Positions 20,900-30,294 of a DNA stretch of 64,000 nt are shown here, piece after piece. The notes beneath the pieces are model-generated. The model saw nothing but the letters and a program-made list of their open reading frames with translations. It ran no database searches and was not told the origin of the DNA. Numbering within the stretch: the first letter of the stretch is position 1; each line of letters opens with the position of its first letter. This stretch comes from Alkalibacillus aidingensis (lineage in GTDB: Bacteria > Bacillota > Bacilli > Bacillales > Alkalibacillaceae): contig NZ_JABXWU010000007.1 in assembly GCF_014595945.1 (NCBI RefSeq), positions 49,059 to 113,058 of the forward strand, in the 5' to 3' direction. The translations under genes and the position numbers were made by a program.

Positions 20900-21862
20900 T
20901 TATTTGATTCGAATCCTTGGATCAACAATACTTAAGATAATGTCAGACAGTAATGCACCAATAATAGCTGCTAAACCAAACAATAATACTAGTGCAGTTA
21001 CTACTGAGTAGTCTCTTAACAAGATAGACTCAATAAATAAATTCCCCATTCCCGGGTAGCTATATATTCTCTCGACAAAGACTGAGCCACTAATTAACAT
21101 CGTAATTTCATATCCAAAGAATGCAGCAATCGGTAACACTGAATTCCGGAAAATATGACGGTTATAAACTCTTGATTCAGGTGCACCTTTTGCTCTTGCA
21201 AGTAATATGAAATCCTTTTGTTTCGTATCTATAATCTCACTACGTAAGTATTGTACCGTACCAACAACCCCAATTAAGGCAATCGATAAACCTGGTAACA
21301 ATAGATGGTGTAACTTACTTAATATATATTCCATTGATCCTGGTTCTAGTCCTGGTGCTACTGAACCACCAGTTGGGAACCAACCAAAATGGAACCCGAA
21401 TACCCATAAAGTAACTAAAGCAAAAATAAATAGTGGTGTTGCGAAACCTAAGTAAGTATAACCAGTAATCACTTGGTCAATTAAACGGTCATTGTATCGA
21501 CCACTAATAATTCCTAATGGTAAACCAATAGCATAGATAAAAATTACCGATACTAATGATAACCAGAAAGTATTAATTATTCGGCCCCAAATCAAATCTG
21601 TTACCGGCATCTTAAAACGAAATGAATCTCCAAAATCCCCTTGAACAGCACCAACAACCCAATCCTTATATTGTATGTACCATGGGTCGTTCATTCCTAA
21701 ACGTTCTCGCATCTCATCTATAGCATCTCGTGATATATTTGGATCTATTTGTCCAGATAAAGCATCACCTGGCATTAAAGATGCAAGAATGAAAACAAAT
21801 AAACTTAGAACTACTATCTGCGGCATAGTGATAATTAATCTTCTAACTATAAATTTCCACAT
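20900..21862 (-). CDS. oppB: Oligopeptide ABC transporter permease (OppB type)
   Basis: The partner permease has 320 residues and six predicted membrane helices, beginning with an N-terminal one (LIITMPQIVVLSLFVFILA). The cytoplasmic loop contacting the ATPases reads LLARAKGAPESRVYNRHIF. AGAGAGG lies about 10 nt before the ATG. In the operon it follows the two ATPase genes oppD and oppF, an order like that of the app/opp systems of Bacillus. Confidence 0.93.
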   Translation of the reverse strand: MWKFIVRRLIITMPQIVVLSLFVFILASLMPGDALSGQIDPNISRDAIDEMRERLGMNDPWYIQYKDWVVGAVQGDFGDSFRFKMPVTDLIWGRIINTFWLSLVSVIFIYAIGLPLGIISGRYNDRLIDQVITGYTYLGFATPLFIFALVTLWVFGFHFGWFPTGGSVAPGLEPGSMEYILSKLHHLLLPGLSIALIGVVGTVQYLRSEIIDTKQKDFILLARAKGAPESRVYNRHIFRNSVLPIAAFFGYEITMLISGSVFVERIYSYPGMGNLFIESILLRDYSVVTALVLLFGLAAIIGALLSDIILSIVDPRIRIK

Positions 21863-21869
21863 AATCCAA

Positions 21870-22802
21870 TCAACCTCTCTCTGGTAACGCTACTTTGTGT
21901 GTGTCTGTGACTGGCTTAAGACTATGCGCTAAGCCGTTTTCGTCAAAGTAATCGTTAAACGATTGTTCGTATTCTTCTTTGACTTGTGCGCGAAAACTTT
22001 GATGTTCTTCACGCCTTCTTGGATCAACATCTGGAATTGCCGCAACTAACCTTTTGGTATAAATGTGCTGTGGGTCATTAAAAATATCATCTCTTAAACC
22101 TTCCTCAACAAACCGACCACGATACATAATACCGATTCGGTTACACATATGTTTAATAACTCCTAAGTCATGTGCGATAAATAAGATCGTTAAGTTTAAA
22201 TCTTTTTGAATATCCTGCAAGAAGTTTAAAACCTGCGCCTGTACAGATACGTCTAATGCTGATACAGGCTCATCAGCTATAATTAGTTTAGGTTTTAATG
22301 CAATCGCACGCGCGACTCCGATACGTTGTCTTTGCCCACCCGAGAATTCGTGTGGATATTTATAAACGCTGTCAGAGCTCAAACCGACCTTCTCCAGTAA
22401 CTCTTGTACTTTAAACATTTCTTCCTTTTTAGTCATTTTTTCATAATTTCTAAAAGGTTCAGCAATGATATCAAGTACACGTTTTCTCGGATTGAGACTT
22501 GAATAAGGATCCTGGAAAATCATCTGAACGTCTCTTCTGACATCAACTTTTTTTCCTTTTTTAGCATTTAAGTGAGTTCCTTCAAAATAAATATCTCCTG
22601 AGGTGATATTGTTTAACCCCATGATGGCTTTCCCTGTAGTTGTTTTCCCTGACCCAGACTCTCCTACAAGGCCATATGTTTCACCCTGTTTCACTTCAAA
22701 AGAAACGCCATCTACTGCTCTTACATCATCAATTTTACGGTTAAGTATGCCCCCCCTAATAGGGAAATGTATTTTTAGATCATCTACTTTAAGTAACGCC
22801 AT
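21870..22802 (-). CDS. oppF: Oligopeptide ABC transporter ATPase (OppF type)
   Basis: A 310-residue ATP-binding subunit. Walker A is GESGSGKTT (47-55), the signature is SGGQRQRIGVARAIA, and Walker B is LIIADEPVSALD. The C-terminus has the oligopeptide-transporter extension. The ATG at 22802 is preceded by AAGGAGG at 9 nt and overlaps the 3' end of oppD by 14 nt, so the two ATPases are translationally coupled. The reading frame stays open for 72 codons further upstream, but that stretch overlaps oppD and is not coding. Confidence 0.93.
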   Translation of the reverse strand: MALLKVDDLKIHFPIRGGILNRKIDDVRAVDGVSFEVKQGETYGLVGESGSGKTTTGKAIMGLNNITSGDIYFEGTHLNAKKGKKVDVRRDVQMIFQDPYSSLNPRKRVLDIIAEPFRNYEKMTKKEEMFKVQELLEKVGLSSDSVYKYPHEFSGGQRQRIGVARAIALKPKLIIADEPVSALDVSVQAQVLNFLQDIQKDLNLTILFIAHDLGVIKHMCNRIGIMYRGRFVEEGLRDDIFNDPQHIYTKRLVAAIPDVDPRRREEHQSFRAQVKEEYEQSFNDYFDENGLAHSLKPVTDTHKVALPERG

Positions 22803-23805
22803 TAGTTTGTTCCTCCTTGCTCTCTTCTGGGAAGTAGAAATGCTGGTAGCAGGTACAACGAACATGGTGCCCTGGACTAATTTCGTGTAACTTTGGATCT
22901 TCTTCGTGTACAGATTCATCCATCCAAGGAATTCTAGATCTAAAACGACACCCTTCTCTCGGTAAATTTTGTAATGAAGGGACAATACCTTGAATAACGT
23001 GTAATCGATCCTGTGCATACTCTGTCGCTGGTACCGAGCTTAATAACGATTTGGTATATGGATGTTGAGGATTAACAAATAATGACTCGACATCTGCAAG
23101 TTCAACAATTTGTCCTGCATACATAACTGCCACTCGATCTGCCATCTCAGCAACAACTCCTAAATCGTGAGTTATTAGGATGACTCCTGAGTTTAAATCG
23201 TCTTTAAGTTCTCTTATTAGATCAAGTATTTGTGCCTGAATCGTTACGTCTAGTGCTGTTGTCGGCTCATCTGCGATTAATAATTCAGGTTTGTTCGCTA
23301 TTGCAATGGCAATAACGACACGCTGTCTCATACCACCAGATAACTCGTGTGGGAACTGATCAACTACCCGATCTGGACGGGGAATACCCACTCGGTCTAA
23401 TAACTCGATTGAATATTCACGTCGTTTAGCTTTCGACATCTCACTATTATGTAGGAGAAGGACTTCTCCAATCTGTCTTCCAATTTCCATCAACGGGTTT
23501 AAAGCGGTTAATGGGTCTTGGAATATCATTGACATTTCTTTACCTCGTATTTTATTGATTTTAGATGGCGGTAAATTAGCAATGTCTCGTCCTTTAAAAG
23601 TGATTTCACCTTCGATTTTGGCTCTGTTATGTAACCCCATAATCGAAAATGCAGTTGCACTCTTACCTGAGCCAGACTCTCCCACTATAGCTAGAACCTC
23701 ATTTTCCTTAAGTTCTAAGGAGACGTCATCAACAGCTGCATAATACTCCTCACCGATTCGAAACGATGTTGTTAAATTTTTGATTTCTAATAAAGTTTTA
23801 CTCAA
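22789..23805 (-). CDS. oppD: Oligopeptide ABC transporter ATPase (OppD type)
   Basis: The first gene of the opp operon encodes a 338-residue ATPase with Walker [10 protein letters not shown] (42-50), signature LSGGMRQR and Walker [15 protein letters not shown]-terminal Cys-containing oligopeptide-transporter extension ([15 protein letters not shown]) is typical of OppD/DppD. The start is probably the TTG at 23805, spaced 5 nt after AGGTGA; in-frame GTG codons 3 and 9 nt earlier are less well placed. Confidence 0.92.
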   Translation of the reverse strand: MSKTLLEIKNLTTSFRIGEEYYAAVDDVSLELKENEVLAIVGESGSGKSATAFSIMGLHNRAKIEGEITFKGRDIANLPPSKINKIRGKEMSMIFQDPLTALNPLMEIGRQIGEVLLLHNSEMSKAKRREYSIELLDRVGIPRPDRVVDQFPHELSGGMRQRVVIAIAIANKPELLIADEPTTALDVTIQAQILDLIRELKDDLNSGVILITHDLGVVAEMADRVAVMYAGQIVELADVESLFVNPQHPYTKSLLSSVPATEYAQDRLHVIQGIVPSLQNLPREGCRFRSRIPWMDESVHEEDPKLHEISPGHHVRCTCYQHFYFPEESKEEQTNGVT

Positions 23806-23814
23806 CACTATCAC

Positions 23815-24141
23815 CTACACTCAGATTTTCTCGTTGATCCTTTTAGCCTAATATAGAGGTTGTTTATAGATTGTAAATTCGGAAAATTTAATCTAAAAAA
23901 ATTTAAAATCTTACTTAGGAGTTTCTACCCCTAACTAACCCTATAATTTCCATTTTTGTTTTTCAAACTATTTTAATAACTCTTATTTTATGAAACAAAA
24001 TGTAAAATTGCAACCTATATTTTATAATTTTCTAAAAATACTTCAAATTTGCATTACAGTTTCATTTCAGAATATTTCTGTACAGTTTATCACTTTCGTA
24101 TGATTATGCAATAGGAAATTTTATATCTATTAAAAAACCAT
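23815..24141. other. AT-rich spacer upstream of the opp operon
   Basis: About 330 bp between the opp operon start and the fadF terminator. It is very AT-rich, with no reading frame of note and no clear dyad. It must hold the opp promoter, but several TTGAAA/TATA-like pairs occur and none is convincing. Confidence 0.5.
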
Positions 24142-24175
24142 AAAAAAACCATACTACCGGCCTCCAGTAGTATGG
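24142..24175 (-). terminator. Terminator after fadF
   Basis: On the minus strand, CCATACTAC pairs with GTAGTATGG around a 9-nt loop, followed by seven T residues. It lies 11 nt past the fadF stop. Confidence 0.92.
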
Positions 24176-24185
24176 GCATTTATAT

Positions 24186-26303
24186 TTATACAGGTTGATC
24201 TACTTTTGCAGGTTCACCAAATATTGAACGTTCTAATACTTCTGCGACATCTTGTGTGGTTACTTCTTCTTCTACTTCTTTAGCTTTCGTCCCATCAGAT
24301 AACATAGTTAAACAGTATGGACATCCACTTGAAATTGTATTTGGTGACACCTCTAGTGCCTGTTCAGTACGAGCAACATTCACGCGATTCCCTGTTGTCT
24401 CTTCCATCCACATCATTCCACCACCAGCACCACAGCACATTGCGTTTTCACGGTTTCGCTCTATTTCGACGTATTCAACTCCTGGGATGGCTTGTAGTAT
24501 GTCTCGTGGAGGATTATAAACTTCATTATAACGTCCTAAATAACATGAATCGTGGAAGGTAATCTTCTCATTAATAGCATGTTCAGGCGCAAGACGTCCT
24601 TCATTTATTAAATCCGCTAATAATTCTGTATGGTGAAAAACTTCACCTTCAAACCCGAAATCTGGGTACTCATTTTTGAAAATATTATATGCATGTGGGT
24701 CAATCGTGACGATCTTCTTCACATCATTTTTCTCAAATTCTTTAATATTTTTTTCAGCTAGCTCTTGAAACAGGAACTCGTTACCTAACCTTCGTGGTGT
24801 GTCTCCAGAGTTACGTTCTTTATTACCTAAAATGGCAAACTTTACCCCGGCTTTGTTCATTAAGCGAGCAAATGCTAAAGCGATTTTCTGACTACGATTA
24901 TCATAGGCACCCATTGAGCTAACCCAGAATAAGTATTCAAATTCCTCGCCTTCTTTTTTCACTTCTTTAACCGTCGGAATACGTAATGTTTCGTCCATTT
25001 CCCTCCAGTTTTCACGATCTTTCTTAGACAGACCCCATGGATTCCCTTGACGTTCTATGTTCATCATCGCACGTTGAGCATCTTGATCCATTTTACCTTC
25101 TGTTAATACTAAATAACGGCGAAGATCAATAATGGTATCAACATGTTGATTCATAACCGGACAGGCGTCTTCACAATTACGACAAGTGGTACACGCCCAC
25201 AACTCTTCTTCTGTTACAACATCTCCAATTAACTGTTGATTCATCACCTGCTCGGCTAGAGAACTATTAGGTTCAGCTGCTTGATTTCCTGTTGTCTCTG
25301 CAAAGGCGTAGGATGGGACCCAAGCTGACTTACCTGTGACAGCTGCTCCTTTTTCTGTTAAATGATCTCGTATCTTTACTAAAAGATCCATTGGTGAGAG
25401 CATTTTTCCTGTACCTGATGCAGGGCAAACATTTGTACAACGTCCACATTCAACACAGGCGTATAAATCAAGCAATTGTAACTCGTTTAAATCCTCAACC
25501 TTACCAACACCAAATGTTGGCTCCTCATCTGTTTCTTCGATCTCATCGATATCAAAGTTAATTGCTTCAAGCTTCCCATGTTGCTTATCCTTATTGAAAT
25601 AAACATTGGCAGGCCCTGCAATTAAGTGTGCGTGTTTTGACTGTGGTACATAGACTAAAAAGCTTAGTAGCGCGATTAAGTGGATCCACCACATCACATA
25701 AAACATCGCTGTAGCTACAGTTGGACTCATCCACATAAAGGCAGCAGCAATAGCTGAAGCAACCGGTTCAGTCCAAGTTAATTCATGCCCATGCCAAATC
25801 ATATCAAAACCGTTCCCTGCTAAAACAGTGACCATTAATGTACCAATAAAAATTAAAACTAGACCTGCTTTAAAGCCACGTTTGAGGCGAACAAGTTTCT
25901 CAATATATCGACGGTAAAACGCCCAAATAACAGCCACTAAAATAGTCAGAGTGACAATCTCTTGGAAAAATACAAACCCAGGATAGAAAATACCTAATGG
26001 AAGGTGTGAGCCAGGTGCTAGCCCCTTCCAGATGTAATCAATAGCACCAAATTGAACGAGTAAAAAGCCATAGAACATCATGACGTGAATAATACCAGAT
26101 TTCATATCTTTTAATAGTTTTTTCTGGCCAAAAACATATGTCCAGATGTCTTTCAATCGGCTTTTCACATCTTGGTCGTACTCCTGTTTGCGTCCTAACT
26201 TAATATAAGCAATACGTGTCCGGACGACTTGCACAAATAAATAAATCCCGTACAATGTAATAGCTAAAAAAGCTATCCAGTTGATCCATAATAGCGCTTC
26301 CAT
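24186..26303 (-). CDS. fadF: FadF: iron-sulfur ETF:menaquinone oxidoreductase
   Basis: It passes electrons from acyl-CoA dehydrogenases, via ETF, to the menaquinone pool. The 705-residue protein has an N-terminal membrane part with about six helices (residues 5-220). Two [4Fe-4S] motifs follow, CVECGRCTNVCP (283-294) and CTTCRNCEDACP (371-382), then a C-terminal HdrD-like CCG domain with HDSCYLGRYN (584-593), CCGAGGG (from 623) and GCPYC. The first CCG repeat lacks its cysteines (VSSMGAYDN). Position beside a ywjE-type cls gene matches B. subtilis ywjF. A FadR-type operator overlaps its promoter. Confidence 0.93.
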   Translation of the reverse strand: MEALLWINWIAFLAITLYGIYLFVQVVRTRIAYIKLGRKQEYDQDVKSRLKDIWTYVFGQKKLLKDMKSGIIHVMMFYGFLLVQFGAIDYIWKGLAPGSHLPLGIFYPGFVFFQEIVTLTILVAVIWAFYRRYIEKLVRLKRGFKAGLVLIFIGTLMVTVLAGNGFDMIWHGHELTWTEPVASAIAAAFMWMSPTVATAMFYVMWWIHLIALLSFLVYVPQSKHAHLIAGPANVYFNKDKQHGKLEAINFDIDEIEETDEEPTFGVGKVEDLNELQLLDLYACVECGRCTNVCPASGTGKMLSPMDLLVKIRDHLTEKGAAVTGKSAWVPSYAFAETTGNQAAEPNSSLAEQVMNQQLIGDVVTEEELWACTTCRNCEDACPVMNQHVDTIIDLRRYLVLTEGKMDQDAQRAMMNIERQGNPWGLSKKDRENWREMDETLRIPTVKEVKKEGEEFEYLFWVSSMGAYDNRSQKIALAFARLMNKAGVKFAILGNKERNSGDTPRRLGNEFLFQELAEKNIKEFEKNDVKKIVTIDPHAYNIFKNEYPDFGFEGEVFHHTELLADLINEGRLAPEHAINEKITFHDSCYLGRYNEVYNPPRDILQAIPGVEYVEIERNRENAMCCGAGGGMMWMEETTGNRVNVARTEQALEVSPNTISSGCPYCLTMLSDGTKAKEVEEEVTTQDVAEVLERSIFGEPAKVDQPV

Positions 26304-26403
26304 AATTTAGACTCCCCCCACTGTTTGTATTCACTAAGACGACTTACTACAATCATTTTATCACTTATGGCGTCAGAATTTTATAAAGAATTCATATAAT
26401 TTC

Positions 26404-26431
26404 ATTATACACTGAATGAGCATTCAGTCAA
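26404..26431 (-). promoter_or_regulatory. fadF promoter overlapped by a FadR-type operator
   Basis: The minus strand carries TTGACT (26426-26431), a 16-nt spacer and a consensus TATAAT (26404-26409). The palindrome TGAATGAGCATTCAGTCA (26413-26430) fills the spacer and -35. It closely resembles the B. subtilis FadR box. A bound repressor here would exclude RNA polymerase. Confidence 0.82.
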
Positions 26432-26491
26432 CACGTTTTTGTATAGCTCAAAACTTTTTAAAACATACTAGCATGGAAGGGGAGATGCTAT

Positions 26492-27664
26492 GTGTGGGTA
26501 TTGATTGTTATTGCCATAATCATTATTTTCTTTTTAATTTATAATCATCAATCTAATTCGAAAACACCCGAACTATTCAAATATCCGATACGAAAATCAG
26601 ATTTGAAACTTTTCTGGAATGGTAAAGATTTGTTTAACCAGCTCTTTGAGGACATAAGAAAAGCAGAAGAGTTTGTTTGTATTTCTTTTTTTATCGTTAG
26701 GGACGATCGTTTCGGTGACGAATTCTTAACATTACTTAAAGAAAAAGCAGATAGTGGTGTGCCTGTTTATCTACTTCTTGACAGAATCGGTTCACGTTCA
26801 CTAAAAGGCCGAAAAGATGAATTACGTCAAGCAGGTATACATCTAACTTTCAGCAACCGAATTAACCTAATGAAACCGATTGCCTCTATGAATAAAAGAA
26901 ATCACCGTAAATTAACGGTTATTGATGGAGAAATTGCTTATATCGGTGGTTTTAATGTTGCTGATGAATATGTCAATGAAAGTCCTAAGTTTTCATTATG
27001 GAGAGATTACCATCTAAGATTGACTGGAGAGGTTGTGGAGGATGCGCAAAACTTATTTACCCTTGATTGGGAGTTCAGTAGTAAATACCCGATTAAATTA
27101 ACTCAAAAAGAACATCCCCCAGGAACGGTTAAGTGTCAACTAGTGCCGACTGCCCAAGGGTCACTAGAAGAAAATATGATTAACTTAATTTCACAAGCCA
27201 AACAATCAATTTGTATTGGAAGCCCTTATTTTATTCCTAGTAACAAAGTGTTTAACCTATTACTGGATAAGGCTAATCAAGGTGTTCAAATAACCATTCT
27301 GTATCCTCATCAGTCAGATCATCCACTTGTTAAAGAGGCATCGATTCCTTATTTAAAAAAGATGCAGGATGTTGGTGCCAATGTTCAGTTATTTACTAAC
27401 GGATTTTACCATGCAAAAGTCATCATTATTGATGATCATATAGCAGATGTTGGTACGGCCAACTTTGATAGAAGAAGTATCTTTTTAAGTGATGAATTAA
27501 ATGTACTGATCCACAACCCAGTATTTATTAGAACAATATATTCCATCTATTCGGTTGATTTAAAAGATTCGATACCGTTATATGATCAGTGGATGAATAC
27601 TCCAAATCGATTGGTGATGTTCTTTAAAAAACAGGTCGCTTATGCTTTTCGTGGGTTATTATAA
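26492..27664 (+). CDS. Cardiolipin synthase-like phospholipase D family protein (YwjE type)
   Basis: It joins phosphatidylglycerol molecules to make cardiolipin in the membrane. The 390-residue protein has a single N-terminal membrane helix (1-18) and two HKD phosphodiesterase motifs, H138-x-K140-x4-D145 and H307-x-K309-x4-D314. The start is GTG at 26492 behind AAGGGGAG. It is shorter than ClsA (~480, two helices) and matches B. subtilis ywjE, which also neighbours fadF. High cardiolipin is common in salt-adapted bacilli. Other PLD-fold activities cannot be excluded. Confidence 0.88.
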   Translation: MWVLIVIAIIIIFFLIYNHQSNSKTPELFKYPIRKSDLKLFWNGKDLFNQLFEDIRKAEEFVCISFFIVRDDRFGDEFLTLLKEKADSGVPVYLLLDRIGSRSLKGRKDELRQAGIHLTFSNRINLMKPIASMNKRNHRKLTVIDGEIAYIGGFNVADEYVNESPKFSLWRDYHLRLTGEVVEDAQNLFTLDWEFSSKYPIKLTQKEHPPGTVKCQLVPTAQGSLEENMINLISQAKQSICIGSPYFIPSNKVFNLLLDKANQGVQITILYPHQSDHPLVKEASIPYLKKMQDVGANVQLFTNGFYHAKVIIIDDHIADVGTANFDRRSIFLSDELNVLIHNPVFIRTIYSIYSVDLKDSIPLYDQWMNTPNRLVMFFKKQVAYAFRGLL

Positions 27665-27883
27665 CTTAATTTAGTTGGTGGATGGTGGGTTAAATGCAGG
27701 AACTTACTTATTCAAAGATGGTGCGATAATTAGGAGAAGCGTTTTTTATTAATGAATAGTGGAATTTATTCAGGAATGCCCTCTCGCAAATGTCGAATAC
27801 GCATGAATTAATAATGTATATGGACACTTATTCATGAATGATCAGCATTAAATGATGAATCACACATCTTAATGTGGAATCGC
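27665..27883. other. Spacer between cls and repeat array 2
   Basis: This AT-rich stretch shows no reading frame with an RBS and no clear dyad. It forms the left part of a 796-bp gap, most of which is the GC-rich array that follows. Confidence 0.45.
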
Positions 27884-28383
27884 GTCGGTCTTTCGTGGGA
27901 TGCGTCCGGCTGTTGCGTGGCTGCGTCCGGCTGTCGCGTGGCTGTGTCGGCTGTTGCGTGGCTGCGTCCGACTGTCACGGGGCTGCGTCCGACTGATGCG
28001 TGGCTGCGTCCGACTGTCGCGGGGCTGCGTCCGACTGTCGCGGGGCTGCATCCGACTGTCGCGGGGCTGCATCCGACTGTCACGTGGCTGCGTCCGACTG
28101 ATGCGTGGCTGCGTCCGACTGTCACGGGGCTTCATCCGACTGTTGCGTGGCTGCATCCGACTGATGCGTGGATCCATCCGACGCTCAGTCCTCTCGTCCG
28201 ACTGTCACGTGGCTGCGTCCGACTGTCGCGGGGCTGCGTCCGACTGTCACAGGGCTGCATCCGACTGTCACGTGGCTGCGTCCGACTGTCACGGGGCTGC
28301 ATCCGACGCTCAGTCCTCTCATCAGACTGTCGCGTACCTTAATCCGACGTCTAACTCCTCTCAACCGACTGTCATCACTCAGT
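27884..28383. repeat. Tandem array 2 of TCCGAC repeats (~24 monomers, 21 nt)
   Basis: About 24 head-to-tail monomers of 20-21 nt, of the form GTCCGACTGTCACGGGGC plus TGC. Variants include GACTGATGCGTGG and a recurring TCCGACGCTCAGTCCTC form at two sites. It is strongly GC-rich against an AT-rich background. A 21-nt period is a multiple of three, so several frames on both strands stay open, but none has a proper start. The last three monomers are degenerate, suggesting decay at that end. Confidence 0.93.
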
Positions 28384-28460
28384 TCACAATTAGTGACATG
28401 AAGTGACAAATCCTTTAATATATATGTAGTAAAAAATGACTAAGGAGAGAGGCTTAAAGG

Positions 28461-30188
28461 ATGGATCACGAACACTCGATGAACAAAGTCTTAATCAATC
28501 ATTTACCACAGGACCAATCAGAACAATTAAGGCGAACATTAAAAACACTTGAAGATATCCAGTATGCCCTTGATCAATCAAGTATCGTCGCCATCACTAA
28601 CCCACAAGGTATCATCCAGTACGTTAATGATAAATTTTGCGAGATATCTAAATATGATCGCCATGAACTAATCGGACAAACACATTACATTATCAACTCT
28701 GGCTATCACACTAAGGCTTTTTTTAAGAATATGTGGCGCACAATCGGTACGGGTCATGTCTGGCATGGTGAAATTTGTAATCAGGCCAAGGACGGTAGTT
28801 TATATTGGGTTAAAACGACTATTGTCCCTTTTTTAGATGACCGTGGCAAACCCGAGCAGTATGTTGCCATTCGAACTGATATTTCTGACCAAAAGAGAAA
28901 TGAAGAAAAGATTTTTCATATGGCTCATTATGATGAACTAACAGGAGTCGCTAACCGTCGTTTGTTTTATCAAACCTTAGAACTTGCCTTAGAACAGCAT
29001 AAAAGAACAGGTGACCCTCTTTCTGTTAGCTTTATTGATATGGACCGATTTTCTATAGTCAATGACACGATGGGACATGCTTTTGGAGATCAAGTATTAA
29101 AAGCTTTTGCTGCTCGTTTAAAAGAATGGACTTATTACCATGAAGGTACGTTTATTTCACGCTATGGTGGAGATGAGTTTATTCTATTAACTCAAAATCG
29201 CTCGGAAGAAGAAGTGCATGAACTTTTGCAAAGTATTCACGAGCTAACCAAAGAACCTTTAAAGATAGAAGGTGAGGAGTGGAAGCCATCCTTAAGCATC
29301 GGGGTTGCGATGTACCCTAAGGATGGAGATACCATTGACGGATTGATTCAGTATGCGGATACCGCGATGTATCACGCTAAAAATATTGGTCAAAATTTAA
29401 TGTTTCATTATCAGGATTTTCATGAGCAGTTATCTCGGGAGATGGAAATTGAGCGCGCGATTGGGGATGGTATTGAGAATGGAGAATTCATGGTTTATTA
29501 CCAACCTAAGCTTGATGCTTACAGTAACCAAATCCTTGGTACAGAGGCCTTGATGCGCTGGGAACACCCTGAACTTGGCTTTATTTCTCCAGGAGAATTC
29601 ATTCCAATTGCTGAACATACGAAATGGATTGTGCAATTAGGTATGTGGGTTATTAAACAAGCAATTCTACAAACGAAAAAATGGCATACGGAAGGCTATG
29701 AACTATCCCTGTCGGTCAATGTTTCACCTGTTCAATTAGAGCAAAAGTTGTTTATCGAAAAGCTAAGAGACATTCTCACAGATACTGAATTTCCACCCTA
29801 TCTACTTGAAATTGAGATTACAGAAAATGTTGCGGTCAGTTCGTCCAAGGAAGTTTTACGCCGATTAGAGGGTATTCGTTCCCTCGGAGTCAAAATTGCA
29901 GTTGATGATTTTGGTACTGGCTATTCATCTTTAAATTATTTAAGAGAGTTTAAGGCAGATACATTAAAAATTGACAAGTCCTTTATCAGGGATGTTCAAA
30001 CAGATCATGAAAAGCATTGTTTAGTACCGACTATTATCGATATTGGTCATGCTTTAAATATGAATGTTGTCGCTGAGGGTGTCGAAACGAAAGAACAAGT
30101 GGAATATTTAAAGTTTAACGACTGTGACATCCTTCAAGGGTTTTATTATGGCAAACCTGTTCCTCCTGAAGAGTTACCGTTAAGCTGA
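28461..30188 (+). CDS. PAS-GGDEF-EAL cyclic di-GMP enzyme
   Basis: This 575-residue cytosolic protein probably makes and/or breaks cyclic di-GMP in response to a PAS-sensed signal. PAS with PAC spans about 28-145. The GGDEF domain (150-315) has an intact GGDEF (236-240) and metal Asp in FIDMD, but no RxxD inhibitory site before it. The EAL domain (325-570) keeps EAL (362-364), SVNVS, EITEN, VDDFGTGYSS, LKID and AEGVE, so phosphodiesterase chemistry looks possible. No membrane helix is seen. The ATG follows AAGGAG, though spacing is loose. It starts about 80 nt after repeat array 2. Confidence 0.92.
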   Translation: MDHEHSMNKVLINHLPQDQSEQLRRTLKTLEDIQYALDQSSIVAITNPQGIIQYVNDKFCEISKYDRHELIGQTHYIINSGYHTKAFFKNMWRTIGTGHVWHGEICNQAKDGSLYWVKTTIVPFLDDRGKPEQYVAIRTDISDQKRNEEKIFHMAHYDELTGVANRRLFYQTLELALEQHKRTGDPLSVSFIDMDRFSIVNDTMGHAFGDQVLKAFAARLKEWTYYHEGTFISRYGGDEFILLTQNRSEEEVHELLQSIHELTKEPLKIEGEEWKPSLSIGVAMYPKDGDTIDGLIQYADTAMYHAKNIGQNLMFHYQDFHEQLSREMEIERAIGDGIENGEFMVYYQPKLDAYSNQILGTEALMRWEHPELGFISPGEFIPIAEHTKWIVQLGMWVIKQAILQTKKWHTEGYELSLSVNVSPVQLEQKLFIEKLRDILTDTEFPPYLLEIEITENVAVSSSKEVLRRLEGIRSLGVKIAVDDFGTGYSSLNYLREFKADTLKIDKSFIRDVQTDHEKHCLVPTIIDIGHALNMNVVAEGVETKEQVEYLKFNDCDILQGFYYGKPVPPEELPLS

Positions 30189-30244
30189 TGTGCTCATTCT
30201 AAATTTTCTATTACTAACTTGTTTTAACAGAGCGTGAAAATTAA

Positions 30245-30291
30245 AATGAGGCTGAGGACACATGCAAAAGCATGGTTGTCTTCAGCCTCAT
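30245..30291. terminator. Bidirectional terminator between the GGDEF-EAL gene and argS
   Basis: A long stem is formed by TGAGGCTGAGGACA and TGTCTTCAGCCTCA, with an inner CATGC/GCATG pair. Converging genes end on either side. T-rich stretches follow on both strands, better on the minus strand. Confidence 0.85.
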
Positions 30292-30294
30292 TAT

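Noticed and set aside
27884..28383. CRISPR array.
   Set aside because: Units are contiguous and similar along their whole length, with no unique spacers of 30-40 nt, and no cas genes are near.
27832..28409. Several overlapping open frames of 74-168 codons on both strands in repeat array 2, with SDCHGAA- or RPTVTWL-like repeats.
   Set aside because: They are open only because a 21-nt unit without stops is read in multiple frames. None has a ribosome binding site, and frames on both strands are equally long.
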